From Tetracentron sinense (taxonomy: Eukaryota > Streptophyta > Magnoliopsida > Trochodendrales > Trochodendraceae): a stretch of 64,000 nucleotides of DNA. The translations under genes were made by a program, and so were the position numbers. Under the pieces are notes generated by a model. That model had not been told where the DNA came from. It was given only the letters and a program-made list of their open reading frames with translations, and searched no databases. Below are positions 21,234 to 33,306 of this stretch, piece after piece. The stretch's first letter is position 1. Every line of letters starts with the position of its first letter. The DNA lies in the NCBI GenBank assembly GCA_015143295.1, contig CM026553.1, positions 2,689,912 to 2,753,911 on the forward strand. Reading direction: 5' to 3'.

Positions 21234-21385
21234 GTACGCAAAAAAAAAAAAAAAAAAAAAAATTCTAGAGTCTAAGTTGTGTAAATTTCTATGATTTATT
21301 ATGTGATTATTTATACTAAGGGTTACCTATGTATGATGCTTGTTGTTGTTTGAAATCTACTAATAGTAGCTACTTAATCGCATAG
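21234..21385 (+). other. T2 predicted gag/protease intron (152 bp)
   Basis: CAAG|GTACGC at the 5' side and CATAG|GC at the 3' side, at the same glycine codon as in T1, T4 and T5. A run of 23 A (21240-21262) lies right after the donor. Read unspliced, the local frame ends at TAG 21266-21268. Confidence 0.75.
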
Positions 21386-24300
21386 GCGCTTTATTAGTGA
21401 ACGAGTGTCTCGCCCGAGTGTTGATCGACACAGGATCCACTCACTCCTTTGTGTCACCTAGTTTCGCGAAGAGATTTTTGACTGAGGCTATTCCGTTAGA
21501 GCGGGAGTTGACCATTGCAACTCCACTCAGTAAGTCAGTTGACACGAACAAGATATTCAGAGATTGTGTGGTTCAAGTAGGGGAGAATGAACTAGTGGCC
21601 GATCTTATCATTTTGGATTTCCAAGATTTAGACTTTAACGTCATTCTTGGTATGGATTGGTTGGCAAACCATCACGGGCATGTTGCGTGTTTTGAAAAGA
21701 TGGTGAATTTAAAGCCGGAAGGGGGTAAGCCTTTTCACTTCCGAGGATTAAGAGAGAGGGACATTGCTCGCCTCGCAGCCTTGAGTATAGCACACCCAGA
21801 AGCACAAAACTCATCGGCTATTCCAGTTGTGAGTGAGTTCTTAGATGTGTTCCCGGAAGAACTTCCCAGATTACCTCCTGATAGAGAGATCGAATTCGCT
21901 ATAGAGCTTGCTCCGGGTACCGCTCCGATTTCAAGGGCACCATATAGAATGGCCCCTATAGAGCTTGAAGAATTAAAGAAACAGATTGAGGAGTTGCAAC
22001 AACTTGGTTTCATCCAACCAAGTGTCTCGTCGTGGGGAGCTCCGGTTCTCTTTGTGAAGAAGAAGGACGGGTCTATGAGGATGTGTATAGACTACCGTCA
22101 GTTGAACAAGGTAACTATCAAGAATCGTTATCCCTTGCCAAGGATAGACGACTTGTTTGACCAACTGAAGGGAGCGAGATTCTTCTCCAAAATTGATCTT
22201 AGATCGGGGTATCACCAATTAAGGATCAAGGCGGAAGATGTTCAGAAGACGGCTTTCAGGACTCGGTATGGGCATTAGGAGTTCCTTGTCATGCCTTTTG
22301 GGCTGACGAATGCACCGGCGGCATTCATGGATTTGATGAACCGGGTGTTCCGATCTTACTTGGATCGATGCGTGATTGCATTCATTGATGACATTTTGGT
22401 GTATTCCCAGACACGGGAAGATCACGCACGAGACCTCCGCCTTGCTCTGGAGATGTTGAGAGAGCATAGGCTATATGCCAAATTGAGTAAGTGCGAGTTC
22501 TGGCTAAAGAAGGTCGCATTTCTTGGACACGTGGTGTCGGCCGAGGGCATTTCTGTAGATCCAGCCAAGGTTGAGGCAGTCATGAGTTGGGAGAGGCCCA
22601 AGAGCGTCACGAAGATACGTAGTTTCCTCGGATTGGCAGGCTACTACCGGAGATTTGTGGAGGGATTCTCCAGTTTGGCTGCACCTCTCACCTACTTGAC
22701 AAGAAAAAGTGCAAAGTTCAGTTGGAGTGACCGATGTGAAGTAAGTTTCCAAGAGTTGAAGAAACGCCTCACCACAGCCCCTGTCCTTACTGTGCCATCT
22801 GGACCTTTTGGGTATGAGGTGTATAGTGATGCCTCGCACGTCGGACTCGGGTGTGTCCTAATGCAACACAAGAAAGTCATTGCCTATGCATCAAGGCAGT
22901 TGAAAGAGCATGAAAAGAACTACCCCACTCACGACTTGGAGCTTGCAGCGGTCGTGTTTGCACTCAAAATTTGGCGACATTATCTGTACGGGGTGGAGTT
23001 CTATGTGTACACGGACCACAAGAGCCTCAAATATCTCTTTTCCCAAAAAGAGCTCAATTTACGACAACGCCGTTGGATTGAGTTCTTAAAAGACTATGAG
23101 TGCACGATCCAATATCACCCGGGAAAAGCAAATGTGGTGGCAGACGCTTTGAGTAGGAAACCATCGGGGTTGTTGGCTCACATGTTGGTGCGGGAATGGA
23201 GACTATTAGACGATTTGGCAAATCTGGACATCAGTGTGAATGATTCTGTCCGCAGTCCTATTTTGGCAAATGTTACGGTTCGACCGTACCTTATAGATTT
23301 GATCCAGGAGTACCAGGCCACAGATGCTGACTTGTTGGCTTTTCGGGACAAGGAAATTGCCAAGGGTAGTACGGACTTCTCTCTCAATAGCCGGGGTGCT
23401 ATTACATTCAAGGGAAGACTTTGTGTCCCAGCCAATGCAGACCTTCGAAGAGAGATCATGGATGAAGCTCACCATTCAAAGTACACAGTGCATCCTGGGG
23501 TTACGAAGATGTACCGGAACCTCAAGAGTCACTTTTGGTGGCGAAACATGAAGAGGGAGGTTGCGGAGTATGTGGCACGGTGTTTGGTGTGCCAACAGGT
23601 GAAAGCGGAGCATTTGAGACCGGCGGGTCTTTTGCAGTCTCTCCCTATTCCCGAGTGGAAATGGAAACATATCTCTATGGACTTCATCGTGGGGTTGCCG
23701 AAGACGGTTAGGAAGACCGATGCTATATGGGTAGTTATTGATAGACTCACGAAGTCCGCTCATTTCTTACCGTACCGGACTACATTCAATTCCAATCAGC
23801 TAGCGGCGCTATACATCGAGGAAATAGTCCGATTGCATGGGGTGCCAGTGAGTATTGTGTCGGATAGAGACCCAAGATTCACATCCAGGTTTTGGAAAAG
23901 CTTTCAGGATGCTATGGGTTCCCGACTAGACTTTAGCACGGCTTTCCACCCACAGACCGACGGGCAAACAGAGAGGATGAATCAAGTGATAGAAGACATG
24001 CTCCGAGCTTGTATGTTGGATTTTAAAGGAAGTTGGGAGGATCACCTACCTTTGGTGGAATTCGCCTACAATAACAGTTATCAAGCAAGCATACAAATGG
24101 CACCTTTTGAAGCCTTATATGGAAGAAGTTGTAGATCCCCCTTGTATTGGGATGAGGTTGAAGAAAGAAAGATTTTGGGCCCCGAGTTGATTGAACGAAC
24201 CGCGGATAGGGTCAAGCTTATACAGGAGAGGTTGAAGACCGCACAGGACAGACAGAAAAGCATGCCGACAACCGAAGGAGGGATCTTGAATTTCGAGTCG

Positions 24301-24716
24301 GTGACTTTGTGTTTATCAAGATTTCAGTGACCAAGGGTGTTATGCGATTCGGGAAAAGAGGCAAGCTTAGCCCGAGATATGTGGGTCCGTTCGAGATCAT
24401 TACTCGAGTCGGTGAAGTTGCTTACCATGTTGCTTTGCCCGCTCACATGGCGGCGGTCCACAACGTGTTTCATATCTCCCAGCTTCGGAAGTACATCCCG
24501 GATCCTTCTCACGTCATCGAGCTTGATCCGGTTGAGATTTGAGAGGATCTCACTTTGGTTGAGAAGCCGGTTCATATTTTGGATCGAAGAGACCAAGTAC
24601 TTCGCAACAAGACTATTCTGCTAGTTCTCGTGCAATGGCAACATCACGCTCGAGAAGAGGCTACATGGGAACGTGAGGCCGAAGTCAAGGCGAAGTACCC
24701 CGAGTTGTTTGAATGA
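21386..24716 (+). pseudogene. pol: T2 Pol polyprotein with two stops and one frameshift
   Basis: Same domain order as T1: protease [10 protein letters not shown] with FIDD, RNase H, HHCC and DDE integrase, GPY/F, chromodomain. Breaks: TAG at 22276-22278, in RT where T1 has Tyr (GHYEF); a one-base loss near 24262, after the integrase core; and TGA at 24540-24542 where T1 has CGA. Each part is otherwise well conserved with T1, so damage is recent. It could move only with enzymes supplied by another copy. Confidence 0.93.
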
Positions 24717-24789
24717 TTTTGTGTATGACTTGTAAATTTGTTTCGAATTGTTATGCTAAGTTGTTTAAATTGTAAAGCAAGCATTGTCC

Positions 24790-24825
24790 AAATTTCGAGG
24801 ACGAAATTTTTGTAAGGGGGGAGAA
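24790..24825 (+). promoter_or_regulatory. T2 pre-PPT inverted repeat and polypurine tract
   Basis: AAATTTCG-AGGA-CGAAATTT (24790-24809), then AAGGGGGGAGAA (24814-24825) directly before the 3' LTR. Confidence 0.92.
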
Positions 24826-26201
24826 TGTAGCACCCCGGACTTTTTCATCTTTAATGAATGGCACTCTCATAGCTAATTGGCCGTTTTCATAGTGTAATTA
24901 ATAAATAAGGGAGAAATCAAAAATTCTGAAATGTTAGAAATGTGCGTTTTTGAGAGACGAATCCAACGCAAGTTGAATCGTCGAAATCGGACGAGCGAGT
25001 CAAAAGATATGGCCAAAACAGTCGGGACCAGCAGAGCACCGATCGCTCAGTCCATGGAGCGATCGATCGGTCCAAAACCGATCGATCGGAGGCTATCGAC
25101 TGGTCGAAAAATTTGTATGGGGAAATTTTCCAGAGAGTGAGTTTTTGACCGGTCGATCGGTCAATAACACCGATCGCTCGGTAGGCAACCGATCGATCGG
25201 TCATAACCACCGATCGCTCGGTCTTCGTGTTTTTCAGAATTTTCATTAAGGGCTTTTTCGTCTTTCGGGGTTTAAACCCTTACCCATAAGGGCTTGCCCG
25301 AGCCTTAGGGCTTCATTCACAGCACTTAAGGGATTTTGAGAGATAGAGAGAAAGGAGAAGGGGATTTGCAACTAGGGTTTTCCATTTGAGAAGGAATCAA
25401 AGGGGTTTAAGAACCCTAGCTCACCCAACTCGTTTTGCTTCAAGTTCAAGGCTCAAGCTCGTGTGGGGTTCCCTTCTCAAGCTAGGGCAGCACTCTCTAC
25501 GGTATTTTCAAGAGGGTTTCCTACCCAATCAAGTATAGTTTGAGTAAGGGCTTTCTTCTTCCAAGTTGGAGTTTAAATCAAGGTCTACACCAAGATCAAG
25601 CTTCGATTCAAAGTTAGTACACTCTACTAACTTTCGTTATCAATAATCTAGTTTTTCCCCTTTGACATTATGATGTTGGTCTTGTATCTTCCCTTACTTG
25701 AAATGTGCTATACTTCCTAAACCTAAACAAGATAAATGTGAATGTGGGGTTGTATGTATGAATGGTGGATGTAGAGGCGATTGGATGCCGTTGGACGTGG
25801 TGAAATGTGGGTATGGAAAATGGTGGAAGGGCACTCTATGAATAATGAACATACTTGGATGTTGTGTTGGAAATTTATGCGCTAAAAAGGGGAAATAAAA
25901 CTACTAAAATGTTGCACACCGGATGTTTGATAATATGCCTAAACCAAGAATAAATGAAATTGATAAAGGAAATGGATGTAAGCTTTATGTAATTATTCTT
26001 GTAAATGATGACTTGACCAAATGCCATGTTGATCACCTAAATGCTTACATGTTATACTATGAATTGAAATATGATGCGATATCCCTCTTGTTACACGTGT
26101 CCCCATGATTGTCACTATTGGCACGCACACGAGTACACATGCATGCATGAAACCGGGTTTTCCAAGATTGTATTTATACATGTTGAGTCAACAACAAAAC
26201 A

Positions 26202-26400
26202 AGAACATGACAAGGAGGTTGGTAGCCCAAGGAAGGGTGCTAGCCTCTAGCTCACAAGAGAAATGGAACAAGAACATGACAAGGAGGTTGAGGTTGGTAG
26301 CCCAAGGAAGGGTGCTAGCCTCTGGCTCACAAGAGAAATGGAACAAGAACATGACAAGGAGGTTGGTAGCCTAAGGAAGGGTGCTAGCCTCTGGCTCACA
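26202..26400 (+). repeat. T2 3' LTR 69-bp tandem repeat, three copies
   Basis: Units begin at 26202, 26271 and 26346. One unit fewer than in the 5' LTR shows turnover since insertion. Confidence 0.95.
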
Positions 26401-26663
26401 AGTATACAAGTCAAGAACAAATCAAGACAAGACACGACACACATACATGATTTGACCTAGACACGAAAAAGGTTTCCGAGACATGAGTTTTACCGAGGTT
26501 TTTGCATTAATACACGCATGTCAAGATATGGCTATGTATCTTATGCTTTCACTATTGCTTTAAATTAATATCTTGTTTTGCTCACTGTTGTTATGCTTTC
26601 GCTATTGTTATGGTTAGCTAGTAGTTTGTACTCGCTGAGTATTCCATGCTCAGCCGTACTTTT

Positions 26664-26804
26664 ATGTCGGCAGGTACTGTGGATGTCCTCGACCCCGAGC
26701 CTTGGGTCGAGGAGGAGTATGTAGAGGAGAGGGAGCCACCTATCCCATGGCAGTCTCAGGAGGATAGGGACTTGGATGTGTGGCCATACCTCGACTACTG
26801 TTGA
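26664..26804 (+). CDS. LTR small ORF (T2 3' LTR), 46 aa
   Basis: MSAG start, DPEPWVEEEY core, then an RDLDVWPYLDYC tail and TGA. The T4 LTR has the same tail (RDLDVWPYLDYC) with many base differences, and S4 has RDLDSWPY...DY, so the tail is conserved as well as the core. Hairpins lie on both sides. No recognised domain, signal peptide or membrane segment. Function unknown. Confidence 0.65.
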   Translation: MSAGTVDVLDPEPWVEEEYVEEREPPIPWQSQEDRDLDVWPYLDYC

Positions 26805-27229
26805 GAGGAGAAGGTTAGAGAGTTCCTTTTTGTATTTTGATAGGTGGGCATGTCCACCTTTACTTTGATTGTATTTGGTATATGTTAACTTGGAATACTA
26901 TTTGGAGTTATAGAAGAAAAGAAAAAGTTGGCTTATGCTTCTGCACTTATGTTTAGTTTCCGCGCTCTGATTATCATTGTATTATATTATGTGTAGCCTC
27001 TTGCATTACAGGATGGTTTGACAGGTACACGTAGTCACCTCTAAAGTATCCCTTAACTCCTAGGGGGTATTTTGGGGCGTGACATATTTAGTCATCCATT
27101 AAGTCTTGTTGTAACAATAACGAAAAGGATTCACGAACATTATCAGGTATAAATAGGTGATAAACATACGTCGTGTTATAACAAAAATAAACAATGAGTT
27201 CCAATACAGAAAACGAACATTATATTTCT

Positions 27230-30200
27230 CTACAAAAAAATTATTACATCAAGTGTCTTTACAGAGAGATCATCATCATTATCTTCAGAATCACTTGAGC
27301 TGTCATGTAAAGACTCTGCCTCGGTGATGGTTAGGGGTACATCAATTGTTATTCCAGGGATATCTGCCCTGATATCACCAATATTTTCAACATCCAGTCC
27401 AGTATCGTCCATTCGTACAACATTTGGTTACATGATATCAGGCAATGTCTCGACCAAATTGCATGAACTCCCGTTCGCATGTCGAAGTATTTCCTTGGCT
27501 TGAACTGAATAGCGATGTGCCAGTCTTTTTCCAGCAGGTCTTCGACATAAAAGACTTGCATTGCTTGTGAGGCAAGTACAAAAGGTTCATCGGTTTTGAG
27601 CATCCGTGTCAGATTTACAAGTGTCAATTGGAAATCATCTTCCTTGATGCCCCTACGTTGAGAAATAACATCTACCCAATCACAGTTAAATAACACAACC
27701 TTTCTTCCTTCGTAATAGTCCACTTGAACTATTTCTTGCAAAACGCCATAGTATGTTACATCACCTGTTTGCGGTGTCTCTACGGTGAGGACCACGCCGC
27801 TATTTTGCGTCTTCTTGGTACTATCAACAGATTTTGTTCGAAACCAAAAGCCATTGATGACAAACCGTTGAAAGTAGCATGCAATCATCGATGGGCCATG
27901 AGCCAACCATTTCAGGTCATTACGTAGATGCTCTGGACTTCCACCAATCAATGTATTCACCTATTAGTGTTTGGTAATTCATGTTAGTAAACAGTCAAAA
28001 TAATAAACTTTATTTCCAGTTGAAACATAGTTCCGATATATTACTAACATTTGGCACAAACCAATTTGGAAATTCTCTATTGTGGATGCGGCCAATGTCA
28101 ATTGGCCGCCTATGATGATTTTCAGCCGTTACTTTTTCCAAGTGTACCCTGCATTTCAATCATCGTGGTTAATTGGTGAATACCACATGTAGATGCTTTT
28201 GATGAATATAAATACAAAGTGGAATCACCTTACCCAATAAATGGTGCCACTTCAAGAAAATTAGACAGGATATAATGGTGTATCTGTGTTGATACATCAA
28301 CAGATAAATATATCATCACCGCCTTTCCTATAGGACAACCAAGTACAGAAAAAATTGACAATCTGTGGTATGTCCCAACCCCATCTACATCATAGCTGCG
28401 AGCTACATGGTTGGACTTTGTTTTAGCATCGTGCACATACCTTGCGCAGAAAGTGACACATTCTTCAGCAAGATATCCCTCTGTTCTAGAACCTTCTGGT
28501 TTACTTCTGTTACGTACATATGATTTCAATGTATGAAGGTATCTGTTATACAAAAAAAATAAAATGTGAATGTCGTACAACAGAATAGTCTTGTTGTAAT
28601 AACATATTGCAGTTTTAATACGAAATCAATGCGTAACACTTACCGCTCGATCAGATACATCCATCAGTACTGTACTAGACCTGCAACCCTGGCCTCGCTT
28701 GCCAAATGGATGGCTAGATGTACCATGATGTTAAAGAATACATGTGGAAAAATCCTCTCAAGGGTGTAAAGTGTAACTGCACATCCAGCCTCAAGTTCTG
28801 TGAATTCTTCAACGATGCCAACCTTAGAGCATAACCCTTTGAAGAATCTACTCAACTCAATCAACGGTTCACTTACATTCCTTGGCAGTGATTTCCGCAA
28901 GGCCAATGGGAGTAGCTGTTGCATTAAGATGTGGCAGTCATGGCTTTTCTACCCTGATATTTTGGCTTTTTCAGATTCACACATCTTGAAATATTGGATG
29001 CATATCCATCTGGAGTTTTCACCGTTGTTAGTACGTCACAGAAAATACTTCTCTCATCGACTGACATGGTGAAGCATGTCGCAGGCAAATATATTCTCTC
29101 CTAATGCATGTGAATGAAGTGCAGTTCAAATACCCATTTCCTTAAGGTCAAGACGTGATTTCCAAGTGTCTTTTGTTTTTCCATCAATATTCAATAACGT
29201 CCCTGTGATACTATCACAATATGTTTTTCAATATGCATCACATCCAAATTTTGTCTTATTAGTAGATGCTCCCAATAAGATAATTTGAAGAAAATACTTA
29301 CCCTCTTCCGTCCAATATTCTCAACATTACTGTACGCGGTCTTTTTCCTCTCGAGGTGTTTGCCCTATGCTTCCCAAATTGGATGTTTAGACCACGCATT
29401 GGCCCCAACAATTCGATCCTTGTGTGTGCAATACGAGCAGGTCTTGTTTCGACCTATCTATTAAATGATGCTTTGTTCTTGCGGAATCTATGACCAAACC
29501 CCAAGAATCATCTATGACCCATATAACAAAACTTATGCCCATGTTTCAAGTACTGGGACCATATGCCTTGGTTGCAATGAGGACAAGCGTATCGCCCCTT
29601 TGTACTCCATCCAGACAAGTTCGCATATGCAGGGAAGTCATTGATTGTCCACAATAACGTTACTCTCATCTGAAAATTTTGACCACTTGACACATCGTAC
29701 GTGTTTAGTCCATCAATCAATAGATCTAATAACTCATCCATAAGTGGTTGTAAGTATACATCAATGTCATTACCAGGAGCACGAGGATCAGGAATAAGTA
29801 ATAACATCATCAGAAAATGTTACTTCTTACACATCCAAGGCGGCAAATTATATGGAGTCAAAACAACAGGCCAAGTACTGTGTGCGATGCTAAGGGTACC
29901 GAATAAGATTGAAACCATCGCTTGCTAACCCAAGTCTGACATTGTGAGGTTCAGCAGAAAATTCACGGTATCGTTCATCAAGATGTCGCCAGGATTCAGA
30001 GTTAGTTGGATGCCTTAGAACACCATCTCGGGTGCGACCCTCTGTATGCCAAATCATGGAACCAACTGTCTTGTCTGACATGTAAAGTCTTTGAAGTCTA
30101 AGCTTTAAAGGAAAATGACGCAAAACTTTTGTTGGAATTCTGCCTTCCTTCCTGGATGACGGTGTTGTACAGGAGTCCGTAATCTTCCACTGTGGAATTC

Positions 30201-30668
30201 CACAAACAGAACATGCAATATCATTGACATTTTCCTTCCAGTATAACATGCAATCGTTTAGGCATGCATCAATCTTATTGTAACCAAGACCTAATTCTCC
30301 GATTATCTTTTTAGTTTGGTAAAAGGATGAAGGCAAAGTCTCACCCTCGGGAAGTGCCTCTTTCAGTAATTCAAGTAACATTGTGAATGATTTGTTGCTC
30401 CATCCATTCAGACACTTAATGTTATATAACCGGACGATAAAAGATAGTTTACTGAATTTTTTACATCCGAGATACAAATCTTGCTCCATATCTTCTACTA
30501 ACTTATAGAATTTTGCAGCTTCTGCGTTCGGACTCTCTCTTGTTTCACTCGGTCCCTCATCGACTGTCCCTTGGTTTGCACGATTGGGTCCGAACGCTGC
30601 GTGCCACATCTCTTCTATATCATCTATTGCAGGGTTATCCACGTCCCTCACAACTTGGGCAGGTTGAG
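27230..30668 (-). pseudogene. CACTA TNP2-type transposase, main part
   Basis: Minus strand, in transcription order: an acidic linker after the N-terminal domain; the catalytic Transposase_21-type region (about 30440-29500), with CMLYWKE, CSVCGIPQW, HFPLKLRLQRLY, HTEGRTRDGVLRHP and LLIPDPRAPGNDIDVYLQPL; a DUF4218-like region (about 28920-28440: HVFFNIMVHLAIHLASE, KSYVRNRSKPEG); and a DUF4216-like C-terminus (27960-27480: YYGVLQEIVQVDYYEGRKVVL). Gaps between frames partly fit introns, but a frame change and a TAA near 29850-29900 show decay. The product would cut CACTA ends. S3 splits it from its N-terminus. Confidence 0.9.
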
Positions 30669-30966
30669 TGTCGCGTCCCAAAACCCACCCTAGGAGTTAG
30701 AGTGATCTTGGACGACTCAATCATGACTTACATGACTTGCTTGACAAACCAACCTGCAAAAACCCACAGAGCATATACAATAGAGGACATTATAGCGGAA
30801 ACATAACTATAAAACACAGCGGAAGTCTAACAAACCTCTAAGTATATACATACGGTCCAAGTTTATACAAAAAGTAACCAGAAGAAAGTGCGGACAGACC
30901 CGCCAAAATACATGGATATAATCTCTCATCTCACCCACAGCTAATCCACTCAGAATATACAACCAC

Positions 30967-31086
30967 CTAATGGTAACCCTCTACTGGAGGTTCCTCAAAA
31001 GGCTCCTCGACGTACTCCTCCTCCACCCATGGACTCGGAGCACAGATATCAAATGGAGCAGCTGCTCCGCCGCCACCTGCCGACAT
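30967..31086 (-). CDS. LTR small ORF (S3), 39 aa
   Basis: MSAG start, Gly/Ala run, PFDIC, PWVEEEY, Glu/Pro tail ending GYH, stop TAG. It has the same length and tail as T1 and T3, with several synonymous differences, and stays open although this is a solo LTR. Confidence 0.65.
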   Translation of the reverse strand: MSAGGGGAAAPFDICAPSPWVEEEYVEEPFEEPPVEGYH

Positions 31087-31429
31087 AAGAAGTACGGCTG
31101 AGCATGGAATACTCAGCGGGTACTAAGCACTAACCAATAGTCATAGCATACGGATAGCATACATAAAGGAGGAAGCAAGTTGCATATATAGAACATGAAC
31201 AATTTATATCATACAAGGAAGCAAAACAATTTATAATCATGCTTGTATTTCGTAGAAAGCCGATGAAACCTCTTGAAAACATCGTGCACTTGACTTGACT
31301 TGAAAATACCATTTCCGTGCTTGAAACTTATTATGTTGTCTTATCTTGTCATATCATGCGTGTCATGTCATGTCATGCGTGTCATGCGGTTATCATGCTT
31401 GCTTGTTCATAATTTAAACATGTTCACAT

Positions 31430-31640
31430 GCCTAGTTGCCGTTCATAGTCCGTCACAACTAGTACCCTATATGCAGATGGGTATGCCTAGTTGCCGTTCA
31501 TAGCCCGTCACAACTAGCATCCATGCAGAATGTGAATGCCTAGTTGCCGTTCATAGCCCGTCGCAACTAGCATCCATGCGGAATGTGAATGCCTAGTTGC
31601 CGATCATAGCCCGTCGCAACTAGCATCCATGCGTGATGTG
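31430..31640 (-). repeat. S3 LTR tandem repeat (53-55 bp, four copies)
   Basis: GCCTAGTTGCC recurs at 31430, 31485, 31538 and 31591 (plus-strand coordinates). It lies in the variable spacer between leader donor and small ORF, followed by a short ATGCTATGC/GTCATGC-rich tract to about 31710. Confidence 0.92.
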
Positions 31641-32584
31641 TGATGCTATGCTATGCGTGTCATGCCATGCTATGCTATGCGTGTCATGCGATGCTATGCA
31701 TGTCATGCGAGGGGATGGGAGACCTTTCCCTATGAAATGCATGATTGTCTTGCCCTTGTCAAAAGCGAAGTGAAACATATCTTAGGATATGCCCCACCTC
31801 TACGTCCCGTACTTAAAACATCGGTAAATCACGTCATTTCATGCGTGCTCGTGAGATCGTGTGCATACTTGCATTTGGAATTAAATATGGCAATTTGGGG
31901 TAATTCACAAAGCATAGCATATAACAATTTAAGTGAGTAATAATCTACGCATTTTAAGAAATGTAAGAAACACACTATCATGAACCCTAACAAATTTCAA
32001 GAGCAATTAAGCATGAGTTCCCTTAATTTATCATTTATTTTGTTCACCTTGGCATTTCATCAAACATGAGGTGTGTTCATTATTCACTTAAACTTAGATC
32101 ATGCTTTCCTAAGTGGGTTATGCTCACATCACACTTGTATGTTCATTATTAATACAATGCCCTTTCCCATTCATTCATCACATCATCCACACGGCATCCA
32201 TTCGCCAACATCCATCTTCATTCACCATTCATACCACCAATCTCATAACACATATATAAATGAAGGAAAACAAGATGAAATAAAAGAAAAGGGAAGCTAT
32301 AACTAGGAGGGTAGTAAGAAGTACCGACCTTGACAAATGGGGGAAGAAATCCTCCACCAAACGCACGTGAGTTGCTGCCCTAGCTTGAGGAGAGTGCCCC
32401 ACACGAGCTCCACGAAAGCTTGAACCGAAATCTTGAAGAAATCGAGCTTGAGGTTGATCTAGGGTTTCAAAACCCTTTGATTTCTCTCCAAAATGGAAAC
32501 CTAGGTTTTGGAAAACCTTCTCCTTTCTCTCTAATCTCCCAAATCTTCTAAGGGTTGAGAATGAGCCCTAAAGGCTCGGGTAAT

Positions 32585-32594
32585 CCTATATAAG
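32585..32594 (-). promoter_or_regulatory. S3 LTR TATA-like box
   Basis: CTTATATAGG on the minus strand, between the U3 cassette and the leader. Confidence 0.55.
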
Positions 32595-32654
32595 AAAGGG
32601 TATAACACCCGAATGCCGAAAATGCCCTTAGTGAAAATTCTGTAAGACGCGAGG

Positions 32655-32838
32655 ACCGAGCGATCGGTGTTAATGACCGATCGATCGGTTGCCTACCGAT
32701 CGATCGGTTTCATAACCGAGCGATCGGTTGAAATTTCACTCTCTGGAAAATTTCCCCATAGTAAAATCTCGACCAGTCGATAGCCTCCGAGCGATCGGTT
32801 TTGGACCGATCGATCGCTCCATGGACCGAGCGATCGGT
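32655..32838 (-). repeat. S3 U3 palindrome cassette
   Basis: ACCGAGCGATCGGT and ACCGATCGATCGGT palindromes at the usual U3 place, very like the T1 cassette. Confidence 0.88.
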
Positions 32839-33056
32839 GGTCTGCAGGTCCAAACTGTTTTGGCCATAACTTTTGACTCGTTCGTCCGATTTTGACGATT
32901 CAACTTGCGTTGGGTTCGTCTTTCGAAAACGCACATTTCTGACGTTTCGGAATTTTCGATTTCTCCCTTATTTATTAATTAGACTACAAAAATGGCCAAT
33001 TAGCTACGAAGGTGCTATTCATTAAGGATGAAAAAAGTCCGGGGTGCTACATTGAG

Positions 33057-33306
33057 ATCTAGGATGCGGTCTTTCCCCATGGAAAATCCAAGTAGCCGTG
33101 GCACAATGCTTATCGAATCCATCGCAAATCAAGTGTTCGTACACAATGTGTCGTATACAATAATATCGATTACTATATTTTTTACATGGACACTTGATAG
33201 TACTACCAGGCTGTGGTGACTGACTAAATGCAAAATCCAAGATATTGTTCACACCCGTTTTATATATGTCACTCAATCTGTGTACAGAAATCCAACTTTT
33301 ATCCAT
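33057..33306 (-). pseudogene. CACTA TNP2-type transposase, N-terminal part
   Basis: The ATG at 33306 gives MDKSWI, the typical start of plant TNP2 proteins. A transposase-associated domain follows, with cysteines in IKCPCKKY and an ATWIFHGE motif (usually W..HGE) just before S3 interrupts. The coding sequence resumes at 30668 on the other side of S3. Confidence 0.88.

Larger units (their letters stand above)
17325..27084 (+). mobile_element. T2: full-length chromovirus (9760 bp)
   Basis: Two LTRs (2336 and 2259 bp), primer site, gag, intron, Pol and polypurine tract are flanked by a perfect duplication TATTT (17320-17324 and 27085-27089). The 77-bp LTR length difference is explained by one 69-bp tandem unit fewer, a 6-bp insertion and a 14-bp gap in the 3' LTR. 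The LTRs are otherwise closely similar, so insertion is fairly recent, but the coding region has stops and frameshifts. Confidence 0.97.
24826..27084 (+). repeat. T2 3' LTR (2259 bp)
   Basis: TGTAGCACCCC to GGGGCGTGACA. Cassette 25038-25222, donor AAA|GTTAGTAC (25612/25613), three 69-bp units (26202, 26271, 26346; the second has a 6-bp duplication), hairpin 26635-26653, intact small ORF 26664-26804, hairpin 26842-26859. Confidence 0.97.
30669..33051 (-). repeat. S3: solo chromovirus LTR inside the transposase gene (2383 bp)
   Basis: On the minus strand TGTAGCACCCCGG (33051) to GGGACGCGACA (30669). A perfect duplication TTGAG flanks it (30664-30668 and 33052-33056). No internal sequence remains. 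It has the U3 cassette 32655-32838, a TATA-like box, donor at 32328, a 53-bp tandem repeat, hairpin 31098-31116, small ORF 30967-31086 and hairpin 30890-30903. Confidence 0.96.

Noticed and set aside
30671..31640. CRISPR-like regular repeats in S3 and other LTR spacers
   Set aside because: Units are head-to-tail tandem copies without unique spacers, within eukaryotic LTRs.
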